Assembly: GCF_050434925.1 (NCBI RefSeq) | Contig: NZ_JBNDJK010000001.1 | Coordinates: forward strand, 4,402,001 to 4,466,000 | DNA length: 64,000 bases | Reading direction: 5' to 3' | Source: Inquilinus ginsengisoli_B | GTDB lineage: Bacteria; Pseudomonadota; Alphaproteobacteria; DSM-16000; Inquilinaceae | Shown: positions 8,280-16,348 of the stretch, in pieces | Numbering within the stretch: position 1 is the first letter of the stretch | How the letters are laid out: every line of letters begins with the position of its first letter | Made by a program: the position numbers and the translations under genes | Notes under the pieces: generated by a model | What the model saw: only the letters and a program-made list of their open reading frames with translations | Database searches by the model: none | Told to the model about the DNA's origin: nothing

Positions 8280-8509
8280 GGCTTCGCCTCCTGCGCTCTC
8301 CAGGAAGGTTCGAAGAACAGCACCAGCCCCCCGAACAGCGCCGCCAGGCAGGATCCGAGCAACACGCAGGGGGCGCTCGTCGCCGGGGCGTACATCTGGA
8401 CCGGCGCAAGCCAGAAGATGGCCAGCCAAGCCAGGCACATCGACAGCAGAACGCTGGCAGGCGTCAATGTGCGTGGGTTGATCAGGCTGTGCTCGGCAAA
8501 CCGGGTCAT
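8276..8509 (-). CDS. 77-residue N-terminal piece of a Wzy-like polymerase
   Basis: This small membrane protein starts at ATG 8509 after AAGGGGG. Its sequence HSLINPRTLTPASVLL and the following two hydrophobic segments closely match the first 80 residues of the intact polymerase at 5057-6385 (HPLINPRKLTPTACLL). It stops exactly where the homology to that segment ends (FEPSW against FEPR). It is a truncated paralogue. The start and stop are clean, and its stop is coupled to the acyltransferase start, so it may still be translated. Whether the peptide has a function is unknown. Confidence 0.7.
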   Translation of the reverse strand: MTRFAEHSLINPRTLTPASVLLSMCLAWLAIFWLAPVQMYAPATSAPCVLLGSCLAALFGGLVLFFEPSWRAQEAKP

Positions 8510-8574
8510 GCGCAATACCCCCTTATGTATCCTGGCAATCTTCGCCGCTCTGCCCGGCGAAGGCCAGTCTCTTC

Positions 8575-8596
8575 GCCCGCCGCCGGCGGGCTTTTT
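8575..8596 (+). terminator. hairpin plus T-run upstream of the holin gene
   Basis: GCCCGCC, a 3-base loop and GGCGGGC are followed by TTTTT. This is an intrinsic-terminator shape located 26 bases before the holin start, in the holin's own direction. It may insulate the lysis genes or act as an attenuator. Confidence 0.6.
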
Positions 8597-8621
8597 CATG
8601 TCGCCCGCTCAGGAGACCGAA

Positions 8622-8939
8622 ATGGCCGACCCCAACCTGCCCGAGCCCGCGCCGTATGCAATCCTGATGACGCTGATCGGGCCGGTGGTCTCGGCCGGCA
8701 TCGGCGTCGTGATGCGGCACGCCCAGCGCGCGGCGACAGGCAAGCCGTTCTCGCTGCGCCGGCTGTCCTTCGAGCTGCCGTCCGTCATCGGCCTCGGGAT
8801 CATGGGCGGCGCCCTCGGCGACTGGCTGGGTGCGGCCGAGACCGTGCGCTGGGGCCTGGCGGCGACACTGGGCTACCTGGGGCCGCAGGTCGTCGAGGTC
8901 GTCTTCTACCGCTGGATCGCGCGGCAGGACCCGAGCTGA
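8622..8939 (+). CDS. phage holin, LydA/holin superfamily III type
   Basis: 105 residues after an AGGAGA ribosome site. The N-terminal hydrophobic segment (ILMTLIGPVVSAGIGVVM) is followed by a basic stretch, then a second and third hydrophobic segment with the pattern GALGDWLG and ATLGYLGPQVVE. This is the look of LydA-type holins. These proteins form holes in the inner membrane and let the lysis enzyme reach the wall. The gene heads a short cassette with a lysis protein and spanins at 9260-10318. Confidence 0.75.
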   Translation: MADPNLPEPAPYAILMTLIGPVVSAGIGVVMRHAQRAATGKPFSLRRLSFELPSVIGLGIMGGALGDWLGAAETVRWGLAATLGYLGPQVVEVVFYRWIARQDPS

Positions 8940-8943
8940 CGCG

Positions 8944-9144
8944 CTATTTCGGCGGCTGGCCCTGAAACACGATGCCGCCCTGCGGGCCAATCGTGCCGCC
9001 GAGATCCTTGACCAACGGCTCCGCCGCGCGGTCGAGCACGCTGGGCTGCTTGGGCTTCGGCGGCGGAGCAGGGCCCCATTCCCCGGAGCACGCCGACAGG
9101 GCGGCCAACAGCACGGCCGCCCCAATCCTCGACAACGCGTTCAT
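8944..9144 (-). CDS. small lipoprotein, opposite strand in the lysis cassette
   Basis: 66 residues. The ATG at 9144 is preferred over the one at 9150 because GAGGGGG is then well spaced. The N-terminus is a lipoprotein signal with a lipobox (AALSAC). The mature part is short and Pro/Gly-rich (PAPPPKPKQP, then GGTIGPQGGIVFQGQPP). It lies between the holin and the lysis protein but on the other strand. No known family is recognised. It could be an envelope protein unrelated to lysis. Confidence 0.6.
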   Translation of the reverse strand: MNALSRIGAAVLLAALSACSGEWGPAPPPKPKQPSVLDRAAEPLVKDLGGTIGPQGGIVFQGQPPK

Positions 9145-9217
9145 ACCCATTCCCCCTCGAGATTCGCGCCGATCCTAGCGCCTGCCGCGGCGCGGCGGCA
9201 GCGGATTCGGATCAACC

Positions 9218-9243
9218 GGCCCCGCCTCGCGCGGGGCCTTTTT
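9218..9243 (+). terminator. hairpin plus T-run upstream of the lysis protein gene
   Basis: GGCCCCGC, a short loop and GCGGGGCC are followed by TTTTT, ending 16 bases before the next gene's start. This is the second such structure in the cassette, each sitting just in front of a gene. Confidence 0.6.
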
Positions 9244-9259
9244 GCCTCAGGAGCACGGC

Positions 9260-9937
9260 ATGGCTGCACAGACCCGCGGGGAGCGGAACAACAACCCCGG
9301 CAACATCGAGCGGACCGCCGCCAACCCATGGCAAGGGCGCCTGCCGGAGGCCGAATACCGCCGGACCGTCGAGGCCCGGCAGAATGGCGGCCGGTTCGAG
9401 GTGTTTGCCGCGCCGGCCTGGGGCATCCGCGCCCTGGCCGCGCTGCTGATCGCCTATCAGGACCGGCATGGGCTGCGCACCATCCGCGGCATCATCGCGC
9501 GCTGGGCTCCGGGCCACGAGAACGACACCGGCGCCTATGTCGCCCATGTGGCGGCGCTGACCGGATTCGGGCCGGATGCCGTGCTGGACCTGCACGGCTA
9601 CGCCCATCTGGCGCCGCTGGTGAAGGCCGTGATCGCTCATGAGAACGGCCGGAACCGCTATCCGGATGCGGTGATCGACGACGGCCTGCTGCGGACGGGC
9701 GTGCAGCCGCCGGGCCGGGCGGTGGTCAGCCGCGCCGCCGACCGGGCCAAGACCACGGTGGCGGTGGCGGCCGGCGGCACGGCGGTGCTCGGCGCCGCGC
9801 TGGACGGGCTGCAGCAGCTGGCCCCGGCGCTGCCGGTGGTGCAGCAGATCGCCACCCTGCCGCCCATCGCCCTGGTGGTGGCCGGCGGTATCGCCGCGGC
9901 CGGGCTGATGGCCTGGCTGGTGCTGAGGCGGCGATGA
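9260..9937 (+). CDS. phage virion/lysis-type protein (NNPGNI family) with C-terminal membrane segment
   Basis: 225 residues from ATG 9260, which has CAGGAG upstream. The N-terminal 130 residues match the phage 'structural protein' family that begins RGERNNNPGNIE and carries FEVFAAPAWGIRALAALL, YQDRHGLRTIRGII and WAPGHENDTGAYV. Members are often annotated as virion-associated and may act on the cell wall. Residues from about 160 include Ala/Gly-rich hydrophobic segments ending in a membrane helix and LRRR, so the protein is probably anchored. It takes the position an endolysin would have, between holin and spanins. Confidence 0.7.
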   Translation: MAAQTRGERNNNPGNIERTAANPWQGRLPEAEYRRTVEARQNGGRFEVFAAPAWGIRALAALLIAYQDRHGLRTIRGIIARWAPGHENDTGAYVAHVAALTGFGPDAVLDLHGYAHLAPLVKAVIAHENGRNRYPDAVIDDGLLRTGVQPPGRAVVSRAADRAKTTVAVAAGGTAVLGAALDGLQQLAPALPVVQQIATLPPIALVVAGGIAAAGLMAWLVLRRR

Positions 9938-10194
9938 TCGGGATCGTCGCCGGCCTGCTCGGCTCCCGTCTCGGTCGCCGGGCGGCGCTGGCACTGCTGG
10001 GCGCCGCCACCGTCGCGCTGATCCTCTGGCGCGTCTTCGCGGCCGGCCGGGCCGGCGTCGCCGCGCAGCAGACCCAGGAGACCCTGACCCATGTTCTGGA
10101 CATCGTCCGGCGCGACCAGGCGCTGCGCTCTCTCAGCCCTGCTGCTCGCCGCGAGTGGCTGCGCCGCTACGCCGAAGGCCGGGAGCGCCGATAG
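9934..10194 (+). CDS. Rz-like inner-membrane spanin (predicted)
   Basis: 86 residues, overlapping the preceding gene by 4 bases (ATGA). There is one N-terminal membrane segment (ALALLGAATVALILWRVF), then a helical, charged periplasmic part (QQTQETLTHVLDIVRRD) and a basic end. This is the layout of an i-spanin, which joins an outer-membrane lipoprotein and fuses the two membranes at the end of lysis. It is shorter than most Rz proteins. The strongest evidence is the overlapping lipoprotein gene in another frame. Confidence 0.6.
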   Translation: MIGIVAGLLGSRLGRRAALALLGAATVALILWRVFAAGRAGVAAQQTQETLTHVLDIVRRDQALRSLSPAARREWLRRYAEGRERR

Positions 10195-10318
10195 CCTCTG
10201 CCTGGTGGTGGCCGAACCGCCGGTGACAACGGGCTGGGTCGAGAGCGCCGACCAGGCCTGGGTGGACTGGCTGGTGCCGATCGTCGATTACGGCCAGCGG
10301 CACTGCGGCTGGCGCTAA
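10091..10318 (+). CDS. Rz1-like outer-membrane spanin lipoprotein (predicted)
   Basis: 75 residues in a different frame. It starts inside the Rz-like gene and runs 124 bases beyond it. The signal sequence ends in a lipobox (LLAASGC), giving a mature protein of about 53 residues. The overlap of a lipoprotein frame with an Rz-like frame is the hallmark of two-component spanins. Mature Rz1 proteins are usually rich in Pro; this one is less so. A bidirectional terminator follows immediately. Confidence 0.6.
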   Translation: MFWTSSGATRRCALSALLLAASGCAATPKAGSADSLCLVVAEPPVTTGWVESADQAWVDWLVPIVDYGQRHCGWR

Positions 10319-10356
10319 AAAGGGGGCGGAGGCCGAAAGGCTTCCGCCCCTTTTTT
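10317..10356. terminator. bidirectional terminator between lysis cassette and pirin gene
   Basis: A 12-base-pair stem (GGGGCGGAGGCC, GAAA loop, one G-T pair) has a run of A on the left and of T on the right. It works for both convergent units. Confidence 0.9.
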
Positions 10357-10361
10357 GCGTT

Positions 10362-11219
10362 TCAGAACCGGCCGGCGCGGAAATCCTCGATCGCCTCGGC
10401 GATCTGCGCCTCGGTGGTCATCACGAAGGGGCCGTATTTCGCCACCGGCTCGCGCAGCGGCTTGCCGGCGACGATCAGCAGCCGCGCCGGGCCGGCCTTG
10501 GCCGCGACGCGCACGCCGTCGCCGGCGCCGAGCACGCCCAGGGTGCCGCGCTCCAGCCCCTCGCCGCCGACCTCGGCCGCGCCCCGATAGACATAGGCGA
10601 AGCCGGCATGGCCGTCCGGCAGCGGCAGGTCGGCCGCGGCACCGGCCTCGAGCTGGACATCGAGATAGACCGGCTCGGTGGTGCCGCCCTCGACCGCGCC
10701 CGCCGTGCCGCCGAACCGGCCGGCGATGACGCGGATCCTGGCGCCCGGGCCGGCCGTCACCTCCGGCACCGAAGCGGCCGGGATGTCCTGGTAGCGCGGC
10801 GCCGTCATCTTCTCCGCCGCCGGCAGGTTGACCCAGAGCTGGAAGCCCCACATCAGGCCGTTCTCCTGCTCCGGCATCTCGGAATGGACGATGCCGCTGC
10901 CGGCGGTCATCCACTGCACGCTGCCGGGGCCGAGCAGGCCGACATTGCCCTTGTTGTCGCCGTGCCGCATCCGGCCGGCCAGCATGTAGGTCACGGTCTC
11001 GAAGCCGCGATGCGGATGGTCCGGGAAGCCGGCCAGGTAGTCGGCGGCGTCGTCGGAGCGGAACTCGTCCAGCATCAGGAACGGGTCGAGATCGGGCAGG
11101 CCGGGCTGGCCGATCACGCGGGTCAGCCTCACCCCGGCGCCCTCGCTGGCCGGGCGGCCGCGCAGGGTGCGGGTCACGCCGCGCGGGCGGGTCAGGGCAG
11201 CGGTGTCGGTGGTTGCCAT
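10362..11219 (-). CDS. pirin family protein
   Basis: About 285 residues. Of three consecutive ATGs (11225, 11222, 11219) the last is best spaced from GGAG. The bicupin fold is clear. The N-terminal cupin carries the metal motif (FPDHPHRGFETVTYML) and the later GSGIVHSEMP His and Glu. The C-terminal half is a second cupin without obvious metal ligands. Pirins bind Fe or another metal; some oxidise quercetin and others act as regulators. The gene is transcribed away from the LysR gene at 11341, which is a likely regulator. A second, smaller pirin lies downstream of that regulator. Confidence 0.9.
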   Translation of the reverse strand: MATTDTAALTRPRGVTRTLRGRPASEGAGVRLTRVIGQPGLPDLDPFLMLDEFRSDDAADYLAGFPDHPHRGFETVTYMLAGRMRHGDNKGNVGLLGPGSVQWMTAGSGIVHSEMPEQENGLMWGFQLWVNLPAAEKMTAPRYQDIPAASVPEVTAGPGARIRVIAGRFGGTAGAVEGGTTEPVYLDVQLEAGAAADLPLPDGHAGFAYVYRGAAEVGGEGLERGTLGVLGAGDGVRVAAKAGPARLLIVAGKPLREPVAKYGPFVMTTEAQIAEAIEDFRAGRF

Positions 11220-11340
11220 CATCATCTCCGTCTCGGCGCCGGGATCATCGGCGCGGTTTCGCTCTGCCCTCAAGATCGGGCCGACGGCCGGCGCGGAGAA
11301 TGCGGCTTTCCCCGAAACCGCCGTTCGCTATGATCGAACG

Positions 11341-12291
11341 ATGCGGTATCGGCTCGACGACATCGCCACCTTCCTGCAGGTGGTGGACAGCGGCAGCATC
11401 AGCGCGGCGGCGCGACGGCTGAACCTGTCGAAATCCGTGGTCAGCAAGCGCGTCAGCGATCTCGAGGCGGCGCTGGGCGGGGCGCTGCTGCAGCGCTCGA
11501 CCCGGCGGGTGCTGCCGACCGAGCGTGGCCTGGCCTTCTACGAGCGCGGCCGCAGCATCCTGCGCCAGCTCGACGAGGCGGCGGAGGAGGTGGCGGAGGG
11601 CGACGGCGACCTGCGCGGTGCTCTCCGCGTCGCCGCGCCGATGAGCTTCGGCACGCTGTATCTCGGCCCGGTGCTGTTCGACTTCGCCCGCCGCCACCCG
11701 CGGCTGGCCCTGACCCTCGACCTCGACGACCGCATGGTCGACCTGGCGGCACAGGGCTACGACCTCGCCATCCGCATCACCCGGCCGCGCGATTCGGCGC
11801 TGATCGCCCGGCGCCTCGCCGCCAGCCGGCGCGTGGTCTGCGCCAGCCCCGGCTACGCCGCCGCCACCGGACTGCCGAAGACCCTGGCCGAGCTGCCGCA
11901 GCACGAGGCGATCGGCTCCACCGAGGCGCCCTCCACCTGGCTGTGGCAGTTCGAGCCCTTCGCCGCCGGCGGGCCCCCGCGCAGCGTGGCGATGCGCAGC
12001 CGGGTCACCGTCAACAACGGCGAGGCCGCGCGGGACGCGGCGATCGCCGGGCTGGGGCTCACCGTGCTGCCGAGCTTCATCGTCGCCGACGCCCTGCGCC
12101 AGGGCCGGCTGCTGCCGGTGATGCTCGACGCCGAGCCGGTGGCGGATGTGATCCATGCGCTGTATCCGCAGACCCGGCACCTGTCGCGCCGGGTGCGGGC
12201 GCTGATCGACCACCTGGCCGAGAGCTGCGGCGAGGCCGCGCCCTGGGAGCAGGGGCTGTCGTTCGCCCCGGCCGAACGCCGGGTTTCCTGA
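11341..12291 (+). CDS. LysR family transcriptional regulator
   Basis: 316 residues. The N-terminal winged helix is typical (DDIATFLQVVDSGSISAAA, then LSKSVVSKRVSDLEAAL). The substrate domain follows, with LRGALRVAAPMSFG near residue 90. It belongs to the large subgroup that includes DmlR-like and AaeR-like regulators. It is divergent from the pirin gene, separated by about 120 bases, and is followed by a second pirin gene. Control of both pirins is the natural inference. Confidence 0.9.
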   Translation: MRYRLDDIATFLQVVDSGSISAAARRLNLSKSVVSKRVSDLEAALGGALLQRSTRRVLPTERGLAFYERGRSILRQLDEAAEEVAEGDGDLRGALRVAAPMSFGTLYLGPVLFDFARRHPRLALTLDLDDRMVDLAAQGYDLAIRITRPRDSALIARRLAASRRVVCASPGYAAATGLPKTLAELPQHEAIGSTEAPSTWLWQFEPFAAGGPPRSVAMRSRVTVNNGEAARDAAIAGLGLTVLPSFIVADALRQGRLLPVMLDAEPVADVIHALYPQTRHLSRRVRALIDHLAESCGEAAPWEQGLSFAPAERRVS

Positions 12292-12358
12292 TCCGCCGCT
12301 TTCGCTGCCGGCCGATCGGCCCGATCTTCCCGGCATCACCACCGGATCGGAGATCGCG

Positions 12359-13054
12359 ATGATCACGCTGCATGACCGCATGGCCCGGGGCCGCACCGAG
12401 ACCGGCCTGGTCGAGGCCCGCCACACCTTCTCCTTCGGTCGGTTCCACGACCCGGACCGCATGGGGTTCCGGTCGCTGCGCGTGCTGAACGAGGACCGGG
12501 TCGTCCCGGGCGCCGGCTTCCCGGCGCATCCCCATGCCGAGATGGAGATCCTGACCTATGTGCTGTCCGGCGCGGTCGAGCATCGCGACAGCCTCGGCAA
12601 CAGCGCGGTGGTCGGCGCCGGCGAGCTGCAGCGCATGACCGCCGGCACCGGCATCACCCATGCCGAGATGAACCCCTCGGCGACGGAGCCGCTGCACCTG
12701 CTGCAGATCTGGCTCCATCCCGACCGAAGCGGCCTGGCCCCCGGCTACGAGCAACTGAGCGTCGGCGAAGGGCCGGCGGGCGGGCTGCGGCTGGTGGCGG
12801 GGCCTGAGGCCGGAGACGGTGTGCTGCGGATCCACCAGGATGCCCGGCTCTCGATCGCGAGGCTTGCCGCCGGCGAGGCGGTGGAGCATGCGATCGCCCC
12901 AGGCCGGGCCGCCTTCGTCCAGCTGACCCGCGGGGTCGTCGCGCTCGACGGCCACGAGATGCGGGCGGGCGACGGCGCTGCGGTCGAAGGCGAGCCCGGC
13001 CTCCGGATCACCGCCGAGACCGAGGCGGAGTTCCTGCTGTTCGACCTGGCCTGA
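12359..13054 (+). CDS. pirin family protein, YhaK-like
   Basis: 231 residues. The N-terminal cupin has the metal motif PAHPHAEMEILTYVLSG with two His and a Glu, and later GTGITHAEMNPS. The C-terminal cupin (RLAAGEAVEHAIAPGR) is short. This matches the YhaK group of about 230 residues, which includes quercetin 2,3-dioxygenase-type pirins. It starts 67 bases after the LysR gene in the same direction and is followed by a strong hairpin. Confidence 0.9.
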   Translation: MITLHDRMARGRTETGLVEARHTFSFGRFHDPDRMGFRSLRVLNEDRVVPGAGFPAHPHAEMEILTYVLSGAVEHRDSLGNSAVVGAGELQRMTAGTGITHAEMNPSATEPLHLLQIWLHPDRSGLAPGYEQLSVGEGPAGGLRLVAGPEAGDGVLRIHQDARLSIARLAAGEAVEHAIAPGRAAFVQLTRGVVALDGHEMRAGDGAAVEGEPGLRITAETEAEFLLFDLA

Positions 13055-13061
13055 CCGCCGA

Positions 13062-13094
13062 TCCGCGGCCCGGAGATCGCATCCGGGCCGCGGA
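13062..13094 (+). terminator. strong hairpin after the second pirin gene
   Basis: TCCGCGGCCCGGA and its exact complement form a 13-base-pair stem with a 7-base loop, 8 bases after the stop codon. There is no T-run, so it may be a weak terminator or an mRNA 3' stabiliser. Confidence 0.5.
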
Positions 13095-13164
13095 CCCTCG
13101 ACCGCCTGCTGTCCGTCCTGGCAGGATGCCGATGCCTGTTGAGACCTGCCACAGCCAAGGATCC

Positions 13165-13374
13165 ATGCGCATCGCCCTGCTGATCGCGGCCATCGCCGCC
13201 TTTCTCGTCGGAATCGGCGTCTGGAGCTTCGCCATCACCGGCGATGTGGCCGGAGCCGATGGGGGCCAGGCCGTCCGGATCGCCGCCGGCGCGGCGGTGG
13301 CGGCTCTGCTGCTGATCGGCGGCTTCGTGGTGTTGATCGTGCGGGGACGGTCCCGCGACCGGGAGCGCCGCTGA
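13165..13374 (+). CDS. small two-helix membrane protein, unknown function
   Basis: 69 residues from ATG 13165, with AAGG upstream. Two hydrophobic segments (LLIAAIAAFLVGIGVW and AAVAALLLIGGFVVLIV) are joined by a short acidic loop, and the end is basic (RGRSRDRERR). No family is recognised. It stands alone between the pirin unit and the GlxA regulator. Confidence 0.55.
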   Translation: MRIALLIAAIAAFLVGIGVWSFAITGDVAGADGGQAVRIAAGAAVAALLLIGGFVVLIVRGRSRDRERR

Positions 13375-13453
13375 CCCGACCGGTACGGGGGTTGCGCCGG
13401 CCCTCGCGCTGTGGCCGGATGCCGGAAACCGCGGGAAGCGCAGCAGATCAGGA

Positions 13454-14461
13454 ATGGCCGACGATCCGATGACCGAGCCGCCGCAGCGGGTGGGCTTCCT
13501 CCTGGTGCCGAACTTCTCGATGATGGCCCTGTCGGCGGTGCTGGAGCCGTTCCGCGCCGCCAACTGGGTGGCACGGCGCACGCTCTACGACTGGCGGCTG
13601 CTCTCGGTCGACGGCGAGCCGGTGACGGCCAGCAACGGCGGCGTGCTGATGGCGCAGGGCGCGATCGGGCCGGAGGATTCCTTCACCATGATCGTGGTCG
13701 TCGCCGGGCTGGACCCGCAGGACGGCCGCGACGAGCGCATCCTGGCCTGGCTGCGGCGGATGGCGCGGCGCGGCTCGCGGCTCGGCGCGGTCTCGACCGG
13801 CACCTATCACCTGGCCTGGGCCGGCCTGCTCGACGGCTATCGCTGCACCATCCACTGGGAAAATCTCAGCGGCTTCACCGAGACCTTCCCGCGGCTCGAC
13901 GTCACCGGGCGGCTGTTCGAGATCGACCGCGACCGCTTCACCTCGGCCGGCGGCACGGCGTCGCTGGACATGACCCATTACCTGATCGGCCAGGCGCACG
14001 GGATCGACCTCGCCAACCAGGTGGCGGAGCAGTTCCTGCACGCCCGGCCGCGCCAGGGCCACGCGCCGCAGCGGATGGAGCTGCGCGAGCGGCTCGGCGT
14101 CAGCCATCCGAAGCTGCTGGCGGCGATCGCCGAGATCGAGGCCAATCTGGCGGAACCGCTGCCGCGGGCGGCGCTGGCCCGGGCCGCCGGGCTGTCGACC
14201 CGGCAGCTCGAGCGGCTGTTCCGGATCTATCTGAACTGCACCCCGTCCCAGTACTATCTCGAGGCGCGGCTGAAGCACGCCCAGATCCTGCTGGCGCAGA
14301 CCTCGATGCCGATCCTGGAGGTGGCGGTGGCCTGCGGCTTCGCCTCGGCCTCGCATTTCGCCAAATGCTACCGCTCGCTGTTCAGCCACTCGCCGCGGGC
14401 GGAACGGGCGCCGCGCCCGGTCGCGCCGGCCCACGTCATGGGCCAGCGCCGGGCGTGGTAG
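13454..14461 (+). CDS. GlxA-type AraC family regulator (DJ-1/PfpI-like domain plus HTH)
   Basis: 335 residues. Residues 10-180 form a class I glutamine-amidotransferase-like fold (VGFLLVPNFSMMALSAVLEPF). The nucleophile elbow reads AVSTGTYHLA, with Thr where active enzymes have Cys, so this domain senses rather than catalyses. The C-terminal 100 residues are two AraC helix-turn-helix units (LARAAGLSTRQLERLF and VAVACGFASASHFAKCY). This architecture is shared by the regulators of choline, glycine betaine and carnitine breakdown (GbdR, CdhR). A link to the corrinoid pathway 33 kb away is possible but not shown. Confidence 0.9.
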   Translation: MADDPMTEPPQRVGFLLVPNFSMMALSAVLEPFRAANWVARRTLYDWRLLSVDGEPVTASNGGVLMAQGAIGPEDSFTMIVVVAGLDPQDGRDERILAWLRRMARRGSRLGAVSTGTYHLAWAGLLDGYRCTIHWENLSGFTETFPRLDVTGRLFEIDRDRFTSAGGTASLDMTHYLIGQAHGIDLANQVAEQFLHARPRQGHAPQRMELRERLGVSHPKLLAAIAEIEANLAEPLPRAALARAAGLSTRQLERLFRIYLNCTPSQYYLEARLKHAQILLAQTSMPILEVAVACGFASASHFAKCYRSLFSHSPRAERAPRPVAPAHVMGQRRAW

Positions 14462-14465
14462 CCGG

Positions 14466-15305
14466 CTACGGCAGCTGCACCCGGGCGGCGGTGACGCGGT
14501 TCTCGTTCTTCTCCTTGTCGCGGACCACGCCCCAGATCACCCCCCGCTGCGTGCGGTCCCAGGCGATGCCCTGGCCGGCGATGTCGAGCGGCGCGGTGCC
14601 GACCCAGCGCAGCACCGAGCCCGCCTCCGGCAAGGCCAGGGCATAGACCTCCGGCTCGTCATGGCCGGTGATCCAGAGCCGCCCGTCCGGCCCCCAGGAG
14701 CCGCCGGAATTGCTCATGTCGCCGAACTTCTCCAGCAGCTCCGGCGGCAGCACCCAGGCCTCGGCGACGCGCCAGTCGGCGTCGAAGCGGACGATCTGGG
14801 TGGCGTACTTGTTGCCATAGGCCAGCGGGCTGCGGTCGAACACCCGGTTGTAGTTGGCGAAACCGCCCCACCAGGCCCCGTCGCGATAGTCGATCCAGGT
14901 CAGCGAGCCGCGATCGATGCCGAAGCTGTGCGTGCCGACATGCTTCAGCGTCGCCGCGTCCCAGATCTCGACCGAGCTGGTCATCGGCCACTCCGGATAG
15001 TTGGAATGGGCGGTGTAGAGCTTGCCGTCGACGACCACGCCGCTGTCGAGATGGACGATCGGGCCGTCCTTCGCTTCGGTCCAGGCGGCGATCCGGGCGC
15101 CGGTCTTCCGGTTGTAGCGGGCGATCGACCGGCTGTTGATGGCGTAGAAGGAGTCGGCATCCACCGCCACGGCCTGCCGTGCCTCGGACGCGGGGAAGGA
15201 GGCGACCGCCTCGACCGGATAGGGCTTCGGCTCCTCCGCCCAGGCGGGGGCCGCCAGGAGGCCGGCGGCGAGAAGCAGAGCTGGAACTGCGGTCATGCGG
15301 ATCAT
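14466..15305 (-). CDS. secreted protein with beta-propeller-like repeats
   Basis: 279 residues with a clear Sec signal (LLLAAGLLAAPAWAEE). The mature part is made of repeated WD/YVTN-like strands (ARYNRKTGARIAAW, VEIWDAATLKHVG, QIVRFDADWRVAEAW) and SGGSWGPDGRLWITGHDEP. A six- or seven-bladed propeller in the periplasm is likely. It resembles uncharacterised proteins sometimes labelled cycloisomerase-like. No catalytic residues can be assigned. It is convergent with the GlxA regulator gene, 4 bases apart. Confidence 0.75.
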   Translation of the reverse strand: MIRMTAVPALLLAAGLLAAPAWAEEPKPYPVEAVASFPASEARQAVAVDADSFYAINSRSIARYNRKTGARIAAWTEAKDGPIVHLDSGVVVDGKLYTAHSNYPEWPMTSSVEIWDAATLKHVGTHSFGIDRGSLTWIDYRDGAWWGGFANYNRVFDRSPLAYGNKYATQIVRFDADWRVAEAWVLPPELLEKFGDMSNSGGSWGPDGRLWITGHDEPEVYALALPEAGSVLRWVGTAPLDIAGQGIAWDRTQRGVIWGVVRDKEKNENRVTAARVQLP

Positions 15306-15398
15306 CGATCGTCCTCGCGTCTACGGAAGGCGCGGACCCTAGGCCCGGGGCCGTGACAGAACGATGATGCTTCCTTGATGCTTCGGTTGCCGGTGGTG

Positions 15399-15718
15399 CT
15401 ATCGCAGCAGCGGCGTGACCTTCGCGCGCAGCAGCCGCACCAGTTCCGGGTCCATCAGGTCGTAACGGTCAGGGATGTCGAGGCAGATCACCCGGGATCG
15501 CCGCAACGAGGCGCGAAAGCGGGCGGACAGCTTGGCGCGCTGCGCCTTCTCCATGACGAAGATCAGGTCGGCCCATTCGACGAGCTCGGCGGTCAGCGGC
15601 TCTTCGGCATCGGGGTTCAGCCCGGCCGAGGCGGTCTCGATGCCCGGGGCATCGGCGAAGATCGCCTCCGCCGTCGGGCTGCGCCGCAGGTTGCGGCCGC
15701 AGACGAACAGGACGCGCT

Positions 15719-15722
<4 letters not shown>
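15399..15722 (-). CDS. predicted protein tyrosine phosphatase (COG4551 type)
   Basis: 107 residues from GTG 15722. The phosphate-binding loop VCGRNLRRSPTAE (C-x5-R-S) is near the start, as in low-molecular-weight phosphatases. The protein is much shorter than the usual 150 residues and matches a compact bacterial family. A DIPDRYDLMDPE stretch supplies Asp residues for acid catalysis. The start overlaps the Nudix stop (GTGA), so translation is coupled and both belong to one operon with the Crp-like gene. Confidence 0.75.

Positions 15723-16334
<612 letters not shown>

Positions 16335-16348
<14 letters not shown>

Noticed and set aside
6957..8939. Very long open frame of 660 codons on the plus strand
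   Set aside because: Most of it lies antisense to the acyltransferase gene and has the Arg/Gln/Gly-rich composition of GC-rich shadow frames. Only the last 105 codons (holin) are real.
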